From: Hymenobacter plasmatis
GTDB lineage: Bacteria > Bacteroidota > Bacteroidia > Cytophagales > Hymenobacteraceae
Assembly (NCBI RefSeq): GCF_020711255.1
Contig: NZ_JAJFAW010000010.1
Location: forward strand, 103,535 to 167,534
Direction: 5' to 3'
Length of the DNA: 64,000 nucleotides
Part shown: one piece after another, positions 17,684 through 26,590 of the stretch
Position numbering within the stretch: position 1 is the first letter of the stretch
Layout of the letters: every line of letters begins with the position of its first letter
Program-made: the position numbers and the translations under genes
Notes under the pieces: generated by a model
Told to the model about the DNA's origin: nothing
What the model saw: the letters and a program-made list of their open reading frames with translations, nothing else
Database searches by the model: none

Positions 17684-18499
17684 ATGAAAGTCAAAAATGT
17701 ACTTTCCGCCGCTGTCATTTGCGCTGCCTCGGTATTGGCAATATCCTCCTGCTCGAAAGAGAAGGAAGCGAATGCAGTTGCTCCTGCAACCGTTAAGCAG
17801 GACGCTATGGCTCAAATCAAAGCCCTAGGTTTTAGCACCCAAGGCGTTCGCGCCGTTGACGGAGGTTATGTCGTGGAAGGCGACATGCTACTGACGCCGG
17901 AACTGCTGGCTAGCGCCCCCGGCTACTCCACGCTCCGCGTGGGCCAGGACGAGCAATACCGAACCACCAACCTGGTGACCGGCCTGCCGCGCGTACTCAC
18001 CGTAAGCATTAGCAGTTCGTTTCCCGCAGCCTATGTAACGGCCATTGATGAAGCGATTCGGCGCTACAATGCAGCTGGCCTGCGTCTGACGTTCCGCCGC
18101 ATTAGCACGTCTGGAGCTAACCTGCCCGTAAAGTATTCGTCTGACCTGGGCCCGGGCGTACTGGGCCAGTCGGGCGGCTTCCCAAGCGGCGGCAACCCTG
18201 CTCCGGGCTTCACGCTGGTTCCTAATGTAATCAACAGCACGAACGTCAATTACATTGCCACCATCATGGCCCACGAGATGGGGCACTGCATTGGCATGCG
18301 CCACACCGACTACTTCAACCGGGCGTACAGCTGCGGTGGCAGTGCTTCCAACGAAGGTGCCAGCACCGTAGGGGCTGTCCTCATTCCCGGCACGCCGTCG
18401 GGTGCTGACCCCAATTCCTGGATGTTGGCTTGCATAGGTAACGGCGTAAACCGTCCTTTCAATAGCAACGACCTGACTGCCCTGAACTACATCTACTAA
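17684..18499 (+). CDS. M57-type zinc metalloprotease lipoprotein, copy 1
   Basis: A 271-residue lipoprotein (lipobox ISSC, Cys23) with a metzincin zinc site HEMGHCIGMRHTD at 197-209, giving three His ligands and the family Asp (HExxHxxGxxHxD). A Met-turn candidate lies in SWMLAC near 246-251. The fold and length fit the M57 family of Bacteroidota lipoprotein peptidases. Residues ~25-95 form a small N-terminal domain with a YVVEGDMLLT segment shared by all three copies, possibly a prosegment. This is the most divergent of three tandem paralogues (for example PSGADP where the others have PSLAEP). Surface-anchored protein degradation is the likely role; the substrate is unknown. Confidence 0.85.
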   Translation: MKVKNVLSAAVICAASVLAISSCSKEKEANAVAPATVKQDAMAQIKALGFSTQGVRAVDGGYVVEGDMLLTPELLASAPGYSTLRVGQDEQYRTTNLVTGLPRVLTVSISSSFPAAYVTAIDEAIRRYNAAGLRLTFRRISTSGANLPVKYSSDLGPGVLGQSGGFPSGGNPAPGFTLVPNVINSTNVNYIATIMAHEMGHCIGMRHTDYFNRAYSCGGSASNEGASTVGAVLIPGTPSGADPNSWMLACIGNGVNRPFNSNDLTALNYIY

Positions 18500-18693
18500 G
18501 GGAAGTACTCCCTTAGTGAGTTTTACACTCCACGAGGCCTCGGCTCCTAACAGCTGAGGCCTCCGTGTTGAAAGTTAAAAATTCAACTATTTGAATTAAT
18601 ACTTTTTACAGCAACCATAGTCTCACAATAATCTTTTTCATTTCCACCATTTTTCATTTCCACCATTTTTCAACCCCACTTTCAACCCATTTC

Positions 18694-19512
18694 ATGAAAA
18701 TCAAAAACTTACTGTCCGCCACTGCTTTTTGTGCCATCTCGGCGCTATCGCTTTCCTCCTGCAGCAAAAAAGAGGAGGCAGCTGCGGCCCCTACGGCCGT
18801 TAACCAAGAAGCTTTAAGCCAAATCAAAGCTCTGGGCTTTGGCACTGATGACGTTCGTGCTGTAGCTGGTGGCTACGTGGTAGAAGGCGACATGCTGCTG
18901 ACCAAGGAAATGCTGGCCAGCGCGCCAGGCTACGGCACCCTGCGCGTGGGTGCTGAAGAGCAGTACCGCACCACCGAACTGGTGACCGCGGGCTCGGGCC
19001 GCACGTTGACCGTGAGCCTGTCGAGCCAGTTTCCAGCTGCGTACTCGTCGGCCATTGATGTGGCCATCGCCCGGTACAATGCCGCCAACCTGACATTGAA
19101 AATGTCCCGCGTCGCCAATGACGCCCCTTCTGACCTGCCCGTGAAGTATTCAGCTGACCTCGGCCCGGGCGTGCTCGGCCAGTCGGGCGGTTTCCCGACC
19201 AACGGCAACCCCGCACCAGGCTTCACGCTGGTTCCCAACGTGATTAACAGCACGAACGCCAATTACATTGGCACCATCATGGCTCACGAAATGGGTCACT
19301 GCATCGGCATGCGCCACACCGACTACTACAACCGTCAGTACAGCTGCGGTGGTCGTAAGTCCAACGAAGGTGCCAGCACCGTGGGTGCTATCCTGATTCC
19401 CGGCACGCCGTCGCTTGCCGAGCCCAATTCCTGGATGCTGGCTTGCGTAGGCAACGGTGTAGACCGTCCTTTCACCGCCAACGACCTCACGGCCCTGACG
19501 TACTTGTACTAG
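18694..19512 (+). CDS. M57-type zinc metalloprotease lipoprotein, copy 2
   Basis: A 272-residue paralogue of the preceding gene with the same plan: lipobox LSSC, a YVVEGDMLLT prosegment-like region and the zinc site HEMGHCIGMRHTD. Its first dozen codons are almost identical to those of copy 3 at the DNA level, which points to recent duplication or gene conversion. It differs from the others in the middle (SRVANDAPSDLPVKYS, where copies 1 and 3 have shorter versions) and has a Gly-Arg-Lys stretch in CGGRKSNEG. A GC-rich terminator follows, so each copy may be transcribed separately. Confidence 0.85.
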   Translation: MKIKNLLSATAFCAISALSLSSCSKKEEAAAAPTAVNQEALSQIKALGFGTDDVRAVAGGYVVEGDMLLTKEMLASAPGYGTLRVGAEEQYRTTELVTAGSGRTLTVSLSSQFPAAYSSAIDVAIARYNAANLTLKMSRVANDAPSDLPVKYSADLGPGVLGQSGGFPTNGNPAPGFTLVPNVINSTNANYIGTIMAHEMGHCIGMRHTDYYNRQYSCGGRKSNEGASTVGAILIPGTPSLAEPNSWMLACVGNGVDRPFTANDLTALTYLY

Positions 19513-19534
19513 CCTAACCCAATAGTTCCGGCTA

Positions 19535-19576
19535 AAAACAAGGGGCCTCGGTTCAAGCCGAGGCCCCTTGTTTTTT
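19535..19576 (+). terminator. Terminator after M57 copy 2
   Basis: AAACAAGGGGCCTCGG pairs with CCGAGGCCCCTTGTTT around a four-base loop and runs into a T-stretch. It lies 23 bases after the stop codon and isolates copy 2 from copy 3. Confidence 0.85.
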
Positions 19577-19675
19577 TAATCGGCGCTGTCGGTATTAAGG
19601 CTTGGATTTCTTCCTAGGAATACAGTAATTGTTAGTTCTTCCCATCATTTCCACTCCACATTTCATCCTGATTGT

Positions 19676-20488
19676 ATGAAAATCAAAAACTTACTGTCCG
19701 CCACCGCTTTCTGTGCCGCTTCGGTACTGGCGCTTTCCTCGTGCAGCAAAAAGGAGGTGGCCGCTGCTGCTCCTTCGGCCGTTTCACAAGAGGCTTTAAT
19801 TCAAATCAAAGCCCTGGGCTTTAGCACGCAAGGCGTTCGCCCGGTGGCAGGCGGCTACGTGGTCGAAGGCGATATGCTGCTGACCAAGGAGATGCTGGCC
19901 ACTGAAGCCAGCTACAGCACGCTACGCGTAGGCGACGAAGAGCAGTACCGCACCACCAAACTGGTGACCCGCCTGCCGCGCACGCTGACCGTGAGCCTAT
20001 CGACCCAGTTTCCCGCAGCTTACTCGGCGGCCATTGATGAAGCCATTCTCCGCTACAACAACGCCAACTTGCAACTGCACTTCACCCGCATTACCACGGG
20101 CACCGCTGACCTGCCCGTAAAGTATTCGGCCGACCTAGGCCCGGGCGTGCTGGGCCAGTCGGGCGGCTTCCCCTCGGGCGGCAACCCCGCGCCCGGTTTC
20201 ACGCTGGTTCCCAACGTGATTAACAGCACGAACACCAATTTCATTGCCACCATCATGGCCCACGAAATGGGGCATTGCATCGGCATGCGCCACACCGACT
20301 ACTACAACCGGGCATACAGCTGCGGTGGCAGCGCTTCCAACGAAGGTGCCAGCAACGTAGGAGCCATCCTGATTCCCGGCACGCCGTCGCTGGCTGAGCC
20401 TAATTCCTGGATGCTGGCTTGCGTAGGTAACGGCGTTAACCGCCCTTTCACCGCCAACGACCTCACGGCCCTGAATTACATCTACTAG
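19676..20488 (+). CDS. M57-type zinc metalloprotease lipoprotein, copy 3
   Basis: A 270-residue third paralogue with lipobox LSSC, the shared YVVEGDMLLT region and the complete HEMGHCIGMRHTD zinc site. The N-terminus matches copy 2 (MKIKNLLSATAFCA), while the middle (GFSTQGVR, TGTADLPVKYS) is closer to copy 1, so the copy has a mosaic look consistent with gene conversion. All catalytic residues are intact in all three, so none appears to be a pseudogene. It is followed by a terminator shared with the convergent subtilisin gene. Confidence 0.85.
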   Translation: MKIKNLLSATAFCAASVLALSSCSKKEVAAAAPSAVSQEALIQIKALGFSTQGVRPVAGGYVVEGDMLLTKEMLATEASYSTLRVGDEEQYRTTKLVTRLPRTLTVSLSTQFPAAYSAAIDEAILRYNNANLQLHFTRITTGTADLPVKYSADLGPGVLGQSGGFPSGGNPAPGFTLVPNVINSTNTNFIATIMAHEMGHCIGMRHTDYYNRAYSCGGSASNEGASNVGAILIPGTPSLAEPNSWMLACVGNGVNRPFTANDLTALNYIY

Positions 20489-20523
20489 TAGCTTCGGCTG
20501 CTCGTATACTATAAGGTAGTACG

Positions 20524-20567
20524 ACAACAAAAAGCCCCGGCTCAGTTGAGCCGGGGCTTTTTGTTGT
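20524..20567. terminator. Bidirectional terminator between M57 copy 3 and the subtilisin gene
   Basis: ACAACAAAAAGCCCCGGCTC and its complement form a perfect palindrome around AGTT. The A-run and T-run on the two sides let it work for both convergent genes. Confidence 0.88.
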
Positions 20568-20617
20568 GCCTTGCAACCCGGAGCTTGTAGCGGGGACTTG
20601 GCGATTAGCAGCCGGTG

Positions 20618-23302
20618 CTATTGAATGACCACCCGAATGGTTTGTTCGGCTTGGCTTTCCAGCTTCACTCGGAGCAAATACAGTCCCGGCTTCAGGCCGT
20701 TGGTATTAAGCTGGTTGATAACGCCGTCGACAGTGGTTTCACGTTGGAACCGGCCCAGCATGTCGTAGAGGCGAATGCTCACCGGGCTGCTCGTACCGGC
20801 AATCAGCCGCAGGGTTTCGCCCGCCAACACGGGGTTAGGAAAGGCTTGCGCCGCCCCAGTCTGGAGGTAATACGCCTGTTCGACCTGGCTGTAAAACTGT
20901 TGCCCGGCCAGATTCTCCAGCCGCACGCGGTAGTGGTAGCCGCCGGCGGACGGCGGCAAGTCGGTGAAAGCAAATTTGGTCTTCGTAAGCGGCGCGAGGG
21001 TTTGCACGGCTTCGTAGCCTGCGGCCCCCAGACGCTCCAACGTGGCCGACCGCAGGCGATACACGCTGCCCAGCTCAACATTGAACAGGATGGTGTTGTC
21101 GACTAGCTGGCGCGGCAGAAACGACCGAAAGTAGCACGCCGTGCCTTGGGTCACATAGTCGATGGTGCCGCCGGGCTCGGCCAGCTTGCCCTGCAAAATG
21201 GGCGCCACGGTGTAGTAGCGGGTGGCCGCCATCTGGGCCCGGTCGAGCACCAGAGCCGTGTCGGTCGTAAGCGCTAAGGGCACCAGTGCGGTAGCCCCAA
21301 GCTGGTACACCTGGTACTTTGCCACGCCGGGCACCCACGCCCATTGCAGCAAGGTTTCTTCAGGGCAAGTAAAGCCTACTTGCAGCGTGGGCGCCCGCAC
21401 GATAGCAAAAGTGTCGGAAGCATACGCCTGGCTGCCGGCCACTAAGCGCAGTTGGGCCAAGGCCACGGTATCGGGCGCAGTCCAGGCCCAGTGGTTGTCG
21501 GCCAAAGCCACGGTTGGGCTGGCCACGCGCCACAGGGCCTGGCCCACCGGCCGGTACTCGAGGCGGGCGGTGGTGGCGGGGCCGCTCCAGTGCCAGCGCA
21601 ACGTGCTGGCAGTGCCCGGCCGCACGTTGCCAGCGCTTTGCGGGCTTATCCATTCCAGCCCAACCGGATTCACCTCGTAGGCCAGGCTGAACGACTGGGG
21701 CCCTTGCGGCACGGCGTAGCCGCGCACGTGCAGCTCGTAGGTGCCGGCCGCGGGCACGGTCAGGGTAATTTGCTCGGCATTATTCAGGTGGTCGGCGCCG
21801 CGGCGGGCGGGGCGCGCCAGCGAGTCGGCGTGGGCATAGGTGCTGAGCACCCAGGGCTGCCAGCGCTGGCCGGTGGCCGGTGCCACCAATTCCAGGTCCA
21901 GGTCGTTGACGAGGGCGCGCGCAGCGTTGGCGGCTGCATCAGGGTCGGCCCACACGAGGGTAGCTTTCAGCTGCTGGCCGGCGGGCACGGTGAGGGTAAA
22001 CACCTGCTCGGCGCCCTGCGCAACGGTCCCATTGAAAAACTGGTTGGCGCGCATCATAGCCAAAGCACCCAGCGCATCGGCCTGCCCGAAGCCGCTCACA
22101 AAGTCCACTTCGGGCCGGCCCAGGTCGTCGGCGCTGTTCAGCAGCACGGCTTTGACGAGAGCGGCGGGCGGGAGCGTGCCGCTGTGCTGGTTGCGGTAGG
22201 TTTGCTGCAACAGCACCCCTATGCCCGACACCAGCGCCGCCGACTCGGAAGAGCCGCCTTCGCCGTACGCCACCAGCTCGGGCTTGATGCGGCCGTCGTA
22301 GGCCGGCCCGCGCGAGCTGAGTGCCGCCACCTGGCCCGAGGGGTCGGTGGCGCCCACGGTCAGGGTGTTTTTCGACATTTTGAACTGGCCCGTGACGTTG
22401 GCCACGGCGGCAATGCCAGTATACGGGCCGGTTGGGCTGGCCAGGGTGCCCACGTTGCCCGACGAAAACACGTGCAGCAGCGTGGGAAACTGCCGCACCT
22501 GGCGGTCGTACTCCTGGGCTTCTACCCCATAGTAGTTTTCAATGGCCACGCCGTAGGAGTGGTTTTGCACCGATATCCCCGCTTGGGTTAGCTGCGTGCC
22601 GTCGTCGGGCAGCAGGCGGGCAAAATCGGAGGTAGCCAGCCCGACCTGGCGGGCCACTCCCCGGCCCAGCGGGTGCGAATTGCCGGCGCCACCGATGAGG
22701 GTGGCCATGGCGGTGGCATGGCTGGATGGCGGCCCGGGAAACGTGCCCGCGCTTATCACCCGGCCTTTTAAATCGATGTCGTTCGGGTCAAACGGCTGCT
22801 CTTTTACCGACACCGCGATGCCCTGGCCGGCCAGCTGCGGAAAACGCGCCTGCACCGCCGCAATGGCATTAACCGATAAGTCCGAATTATTGAGCTGGCG
22901 CTCCTCGTGCGCCTGGCGGTCGGGCACGTCCACAAATTGTACGAAGGGACAGGCGGCCAGCTGGGCCAGCGTCGCAGTGCTCAGCCCCGACACGGCCAAC
23001 GTGCGGGCCGAAGCGCTGGGCTGCGACACCCGAACCGCGGGCAAATGCTGCTGCACCCATTGCTGAAAAGCAGCTCGGTCGGCCACGCTCACCCGCACGG
23101 CCCGGGCAGCCCGCTGGGCCCCGGCAGCCTGCAGCCCGGGCGCCAGCTTTGCCTGGGGGCCAGCCGGGGGCGCTAGAGTTTGGGCCAGTAGTGAAACCGC
23201 GGGCAGAAGCAAAAGCGCCGTGCACTGCCAACTGCGCACCAGCCGCTTCCACGGCCGGGCAAGCCCCGTGTGGCCGAGTCGAGTTAACCCCATGTATTGC
23301 AA
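20618..23302 (-). CDS. S8 family serine peptidase with T9SS C-terminal sorting domain
   Basis: An 894-residue secreted subtilisin-like protease. A signal peptide ends near LLAQ (41). The S8 domain covers about 155-470, with the His motif SSHATAMATLIGG (His195) and the nucleophile in GSSESAALVSG (Ser352). The canonical Asp motif (VxVxDTG) is replaced by VSVKEQPFDPND at 164-175, so the third catalytic residue must be Glu168, Asp172 or Asp175. Beta-sandwich and fibronectin-like modules follow. The last ~80 residues (FPNPV, YDMLGR, LKPGLYLLRV) are a T9SS type A sorting domain, which predicts outer-membrane export and surface release. The start at 23302 lies about 60 bases after a perfect -7 element; a second ATG at 23293 is the alternative. 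Confidence 0.9.
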   Translation of the reverse strand: MQYMGLTRLGHTGLARPWKRLVRSWQCTALLLLPAVSLLAQTLAPPAGPQAKLAPGLQAAGAQRAARAVRVSVADRAAFQQWVQQHLPAVRVSQPSASARTLAVSGLSTATLAQLAACPFVQFVDVPDRQAHEERQLNNSDLSVNAIAAVQARFPQLAGQGIAVSVKEQPFDPNDIDLKGRVISAGTFPGPPSSHATAMATLIGGAGNSHPLGRGVARQVGLATSDFARLLPDDGTQLTQAGISVQNHSYGVAIENYYGVEAQEYDRQVRQFPTLLHVFSSGNVGTLASPTGPYTGIAAVANVTGQFKMSKNTLTVGATDPSGQVAALSSRGPAYDGRIKPELVAYGEGGSSESAALVSGIGVLLQQTYRNQHSGTLPPAALVKAVLLNSADDLGRPEVDFVSGFGQADALGALAMMRANQFFNGTVAQGAEQVFTLTVPAGQQLKATLVWADPDAAANAARALVNDLDLELVAPATGQRWQPWVLSTYAHADSLARPARRGADHLNNAEQITLTVPAAGTYELHVRGYAVPQGPQSFSLAYEVNPVGLEWISPQSAGNVRPGTASTLRWHWSGPATTARLEYRPVGQALWRVASPTVALADNHWAWTAPDTVALAQLRLVAGSQAYASDTFAIVRAPTLQVGFTCPEETLLQWAWVPGVAKYQVYQLGATALVPLALTTDTALVLDRAQMAATRYYTVAPILQGKLAEPGGTIDYVTQGTACYFRSFLPRQLVDNTILFNVELGSVYRLRSATLERLGAAGYEAVQTLAPLTKTKFAFTDLPPSAGGYHYRVRLENLAGQQFYSQVEQAYYLQTGAAQAFPNPVLAGETLRLIAGTSSPVSIRLYDMLGRFQRETTVDGVINQLNTNGLKPGLYLLRVKLESQAEQTIRVVIQ

Positions 23303-23364
23303 GTCGTTTGGTACAAAAATTCAGCTCAATTCGGGTAGAGAAAGCAGCTCAATTCGCCCGTTGC

Positions 23365-23372
23365 CAAAGATA
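23365..23372 (-). promoter_or_regulatory. -7 element for the subtilisin gene
   Basis: Minus-strand TATCTTTG matches TAnnTTTG exactly and predicts a transcript start near 23358, about 55 bases before the ATG. Two TTGAGCT motifs (read as AGCTCAA on the plus strand) lie in the leader at 23333 and 23346. Confidence 0.45.
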
Positions 23373-23415
23373 ACCAGAACCGTCTGCTAATTCTAGTTTA
23401 CCGCCATACATCAAT

Positions 23416-23450
23416 ATAAAAAAAGAACCCGCACGCGGCGGGTTCTTGGG
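23416..23450 (-). terminator. Terminator of the alcohol dehydrogenase gene
   Basis: On the minus strand a GAACCCGCCGCG stem closes over a short loop and is followed by a run of T residues. It lies about 20 bases after the dehydrogenase stop codon. Confidence 0.75.
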
Positions 23451-23471
23451 AATTTCTCAACAGCGATGCGT

Positions 23472-24638
23472 TTACGCGCCGGGCTTGAGCACCACCTTGG
23501 TGCAGTTGTCCTTCTTGTTGCGGAAGATATCGTAACCGTGGGCGGCCTGGCTCAACGGGAGGCGGTGCGAGATGATGTCGTCGAGGCGCACGTCGCCGTT
23601 GGCTACGTGCTTCAGCAGGCGGTCGATGTGCTTGTGAGCGGGGGCTTGGCCACCTTTCAGCGTGATGCCTTTGTCGAAGAACTGGTGGATGGGGAAGTTG
23701 TCGAACGGCGAGGAGTACACGCCCAGCACCGACACAAAGCCGCCCCGGCGCACGGCACTCATGCAGGCCAGCAGCACTTTATCGGAACCCTTTTCCAGGT
23801 TGATAACGGCTTTGGCGCGGTCGCCCAGGCTGCGGTCGGGCTCGAAGCCCACGGCTTCCACGCACACGTCGGCCCCGTAGCCGCGGCTCATGCTGCGGAT
23901 TTCGTCCACCACCTGCTGGTGGCTTTCCCAGAGTATAGTTTCGGCGTTGGAGGTCTGCCGGGCTTTGTCGAGGCGGTACTGCTGGGTGTCGATGATGATG
24001 ACTCGGCTCGCGCCGCGCAGCCAGGCCGATTTGGCCGCCATCATGCCCACGGGGCCAGCGCCGAAAATGGCAATTACCTCGCCGCCTTTCACCCCGGCCC
24101 AATCGATGCCGGTGTAGCCGGTGGGAAAGATATCGGTGAGGAAAAGCACCTGCTCATCGGTGAGGTTATCCGGAACTTTTCGGGGGCCGAAATCGGCGTA
24201 GGGCACGCGCACGTACTCGGCCTGGCCGCCGTCGTAGCCGCCGTACAAATCGGTGTAGCCAAACAGCGCGCCGCCTTTTTCGGTCATCAGGCCGCCTTCG
24301 GGGCCGTAATGCTCGGGGTTGGAGTTTTCGCAGTGGCCCGGCAGGTCGTGGTTGCAAAACAGGCAATGCCCGCAGGCAATGGGGAAGGGCACCACCACGC
24401 GGTCGCCGCGCTTGAGGTTGCCCACGCCCTTGCCCACTTCCTCTACTATGCCCATGAATTCATGGCCCAGGGTCATGGGCCGCGGCTGCGGGATGCTGCC
24501 GTTGTAGATGTGCAGGTCGGACCCGCAAATGGCCGTGCTGGTGACGCGGATAATAGCGTCGCGGGCGTCCAGGATTTCGGGGTCGTCTACAGTGTCCACG
24601 CGGACATCTTTCGCGCCGTGAATTCGGAGTGCTTTCAT
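23472..24638 (-). CDS. Zinc-dependent alcohol dehydrogenase (MDR superfamily)
   Basis: A 388-residue medium-chain zinc dehydrogenase. Catalytic zinc ligands appear in AICGSD (Cys38) and GHEF (His near 60). The structural zinc lobe is CGHCLFCNHDLPGHC near 90-104. The NAD-binding loop is IFGAGPVGMMAA near 190-200. Length and the extra loop with FPTGYTGIDWAG match glutathione-independent formaldehyde dehydrogenase-like and related MDR enzymes, but the substrate cannot be fixed from sequence. It has no signal peptide, so it is cytoplasmic. It is the only gene of its transcription unit, with its own terminator downstream and about 110 bases to the next upstream gene on the same strand. Confidence 0.9.
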   Translation of the reverse strand: MKALRIHGAKDVRVDTVDDPEILDARDAIIRVTSTAICGSDLHIYNGSIPQPRPMTLGHEFMGIVEEVGKGVGNLKRGDRVVVPFPIACGHCLFCNHDLPGHCENSNPEHYGPEGGLMTEKGGALFGYTDLYGGYDGGQAEYVRVPYADFGPRKVPDNLTDEQVLFLTDIFPTGYTGIDWAGVKGGEVIAIFGAGPVGMMAAKSAWLRGASRVIIIDTQQYRLDKARQTSNAETILWESHQQVVDEIRSMSRGYGADVCVEAVGFEPDRSLGDRAKAVINLEKGSDKVLLACMSAVRRGGFVSVLGVYSSPFDNFPIHQFFDKGITLKGGQAPAHKHIDRLLKHVANGDVRLDDIISHRLPLSQAAHGYDIFRNKKDNCTKVVLKPGA

Positions 24639-24748
24639 GGAATTGGGGTAAGAAATGAGGAGGAAGAACTCCTTTGCCTAACGCTCCCCTTTTCCAGAGG
24701 TTACTTAGACTGGCTTTACCCACGAATTAACCTCGGCCGTAGCCGCGG

Positions 24749-25705
24749 CTATTTCCACTGATACACTGCTACTCCCAGGGCCGTGAAAATATAGGCATAG
24801 GACTCTCCCACCAGTACCTGCCGCACTCCGCCCGGCTCTACGCCGGCCGGTAGGGCCACACGGCGCTCGGTCAGGTTGTAGAGGTGAAAGAAGTGCACCG
24901 CCCCCGCGTCGAAATAGTACAGCTCGTCGCCCCGAAAACCCACCATACTCAGCCCAACGAAGGGGATTTTCTTCTTGTAAGTGCCCAGGTTATCGAACAC
25001 GTAAATGCCGGTGTTGCGGTCTACCAGGTAGGTGTTGTTCTGGTACTGGCGCAGGAAGCGGAAATCGGGCCGGGAGCGGCCAATGAGCAAATCCAGTGGC
25101 GTGTTCTGCACGAGGCGCTGGGAGTTGGGGTCGAGTTCGCGCAGCACGAGGTTGCTCTCGTCGAGCAGCCAGATGCGGTTGTCGGGGGCCAGGGTGGCGG
25201 CGCGCACGGTACCATCGAGCACGTCGGCCAGCCGCACTTCTGTGATGGGCGTCAGGAACCGGTCCAGCAATACCAGCTGCTGCCGGTCGTCGTTGAATAC
25301 GAGCGTACTGGTTACGTTCCAGGCTTCAACCTGCGCCACGTGGCCGGGCTGCGTAGGGGCGTAGGTGTTCAGGGGCAGTCCTTCCGGACCGTATTGGCGC
25401 AGGTTGTTGTCGGCATCGGCCACGTAGAGCGCGCCGCGCCGGTCCAGCGAGGCAGCCCCAGGGTTGGGCAGCTTGATGAGGCGCACGAACTTCCAGGGCG
25501 TAGCGGCGGGCAGCGGCGTCGCATCGGCCGGCAGGGCGGCTGGGGCCTGCACCGGGGCTACTATCACCTTAGAAGGCGGCGCTACCGAACCCGCGGATGG
25601 CACCGTGACCTGAGCGCGGGCCGCGGTTGTGCTCAGTACAAGCAGGGTAAGAAATTTAGCTAAACACTTGACCGAAAGAACGTCACGCAGAGCGTAGCGA
25701 AGCAT
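24749..25705 (-). CDS. Secreted beta-propeller-like hypothetical protein
   Basis: A 318-residue exported protein with a hydrophobic signal (KFLTLLVLSTTAARAQ), a Pro/Ala linker, then short repeats such as GALYVADADNNLRQYG, DNRIWLLDESNLVLREL and TYLVDRNTGIYVFDN that look like beta-propeller blades. No catalytic motif is visible. Homologous propeller proteins without assigned function are common in Bacteroidota. The start is unusual: the only in-frame ATG codons (25705 and 25786) lie inside or beyond an intergenic inverted repeat, so the first dozen residues are repeat-encoded. The start at 25705 is preferred as the closest to the signal peptide. The longer frame would begin 1 base before the lpxH stop codon. 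Confidence 0.72.
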   Translation of the reverse strand: MLRYALRDVLSVKCLAKFLTLLVLSTTAARAQVTVPSAGSVAPPSKVIVAPVQAPAALPADATPLPAATPWKFVRLIKLPNPGAASLDRRGALYVADADNNLRQYGPEGLPLNTYAPTQPGHVAQVEAWNVTSTLVFNDDRQQLVLLDRFLTPITEVRLADVLDGTVRAATLAPDNRIWLLDESNLVLRELDPNSQRLVQNTPLDLLIGRSRPDFRFLRQYQNNTYLVDRNTGIYVFDNLGTYKKKIPFVGLSMVGFRGDELYYFDAGAVHFFHLYNLTERRVALPAGVEPGGVRQVLVGESYAYIFTALGVAVYQWK

Positions 25706-25776
25706 CTCTACCGCGCAAGTTATCAATTTACTTACACGGGCGAGATGCTTCGGCAAGCTCAGCATGACGTTCTTTT
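25675..25776. repeat. GTCATGC-family inverted repeat overlapping a gene start
   Basis: AAAGAACGTCACGCAGAGCG at 25675 and AGATGCTTCGGCAAGCTCAG near 25743 form the two arms; the arms belong to different sub-types. The copy overlaps the start codon chosen for the propeller gene. Confidence 0.75.
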
Positions 25777-25786
25777 TGCTGCTCAT

Positions 25787-26569
25787 TTACTTCTCAAAAT
25801 GCCGCAGGGCCAGTTCGTTGCCATCGTACACGCCGTAGGAGCAATAATTGACCCACTCGCCTAGGTTCACGTAGCGGCTGCCGGGGGCCACGGCTATGTC
25901 GAGGGGCAGGTGCCGGTGGCCGAACACGTAGTAGTCGTGGTGTGTGAGAGTTTCTACTTCCCGGCAGTATTGCAGCAGCCACTCTTCTTCGCCGAAGTAT
26001 TTGGCATCGGCTTCGCCGTTTTGCAGGCGGCTGTGGCGGCTCCACTTGTTGGCCATGCCGATGCCAAAGTTGGGGTGCAGGCGCGCAAAGAGCCATTGCG
26101 CCATAGATGACGTAAATACTTGCTTTAGCGCTTTATAGCTGTAGTCTTTGGGCCCAAGCCCGTCGCCGTGACCGATGTGAAACAGCTGATTGCCGATACG
26201 CTGCGACACTTCCTGGCGCAGCACCGGAATGCCCATTTCCTGAGTGAAGTAGCCAAACATCCACATGTCGTGGTTGCCGGTGAAGATGGTCACGGGCAAG
26301 CCCGCATCCGTCAGCTCGGCCAGCTTGCCCTGCAGGCGAATGAAGCCGCGCGGAATGGCGTGCTTGTACTCAAACCAGAAGTCGAAAATGTCGCCCAGCA
26401 GGTAGATGGCCGCGGCATCCTTAGCGGCCTCATCAAGCCAGCGCACAATGCGGCGCTCCCGTTCAAGCGAGGCGGCAGCATTGGGGGCACCCAGGTGAAA
26501 GTCGGAGGCGAAGTACACCCGGCGGCCGGGCGGCAGCGCCAGGTCGGGTAGCATGCGGGGTGGCTTCAT
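25787..26569 (-). CDS. lpxH: UDP-2,3-diacylglucosamine diphosphatase (LpxH-like)
   Basis: A 260-residue calcineurin-like metallophosphoesterase that cleaves UDP-2,3-diacylglucosamine to lipid X in lipid A synthesis at the inner membrane. The full metal motif set is present: SDFHLG (22-27, Asp23 and His25), GDIFDFWFEY, TGNHDMW, HIGHGDGLG and VFGHRHLPL. The length is close to the family norm of 240-260. No signal peptide is present, as expected for a cytoplasmic, membrane-associated enzyme. A repeat lies between this gene and the upstream LUD gene, and another directly downstream, so it may be a single-gene unit. Confidence 0.9.
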   Translation of the reverse strand: MKPPRMLPDLALPPGRRVYFASDFHLGAPNAAASLERERRIVRWLDEAAKDAAAIYLLGDIFDFWFEYKHAIPRGFIRLQGKLAELTDAGLPVTIFTGNHDMWMFGYFTQEMGIPVLRQEVSQRIGNQLFHIGHGDGLGPKDYSYKALKQVFTSSMAQWLFARLHPNFGIGMANKWSRHSRLQNGEADAKYFGEEEWLLQYCREVETLTHHDYYVFGHRHLPLDIAVAPGSRYVNLGEWVNYCSYGVYDGNELALRHFEK

Positions 26570-26590
26570 ATAGGTTAATAAGCAAAAGGA

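Noticed and set aside
18531..18567. A terminator after M57 copy 1
   Set aside because: The GAGGCCTCGGCT/AGCTGAGGCCTC stem is imperfect and is not followed by a T-run, so it was not listed as a feature.
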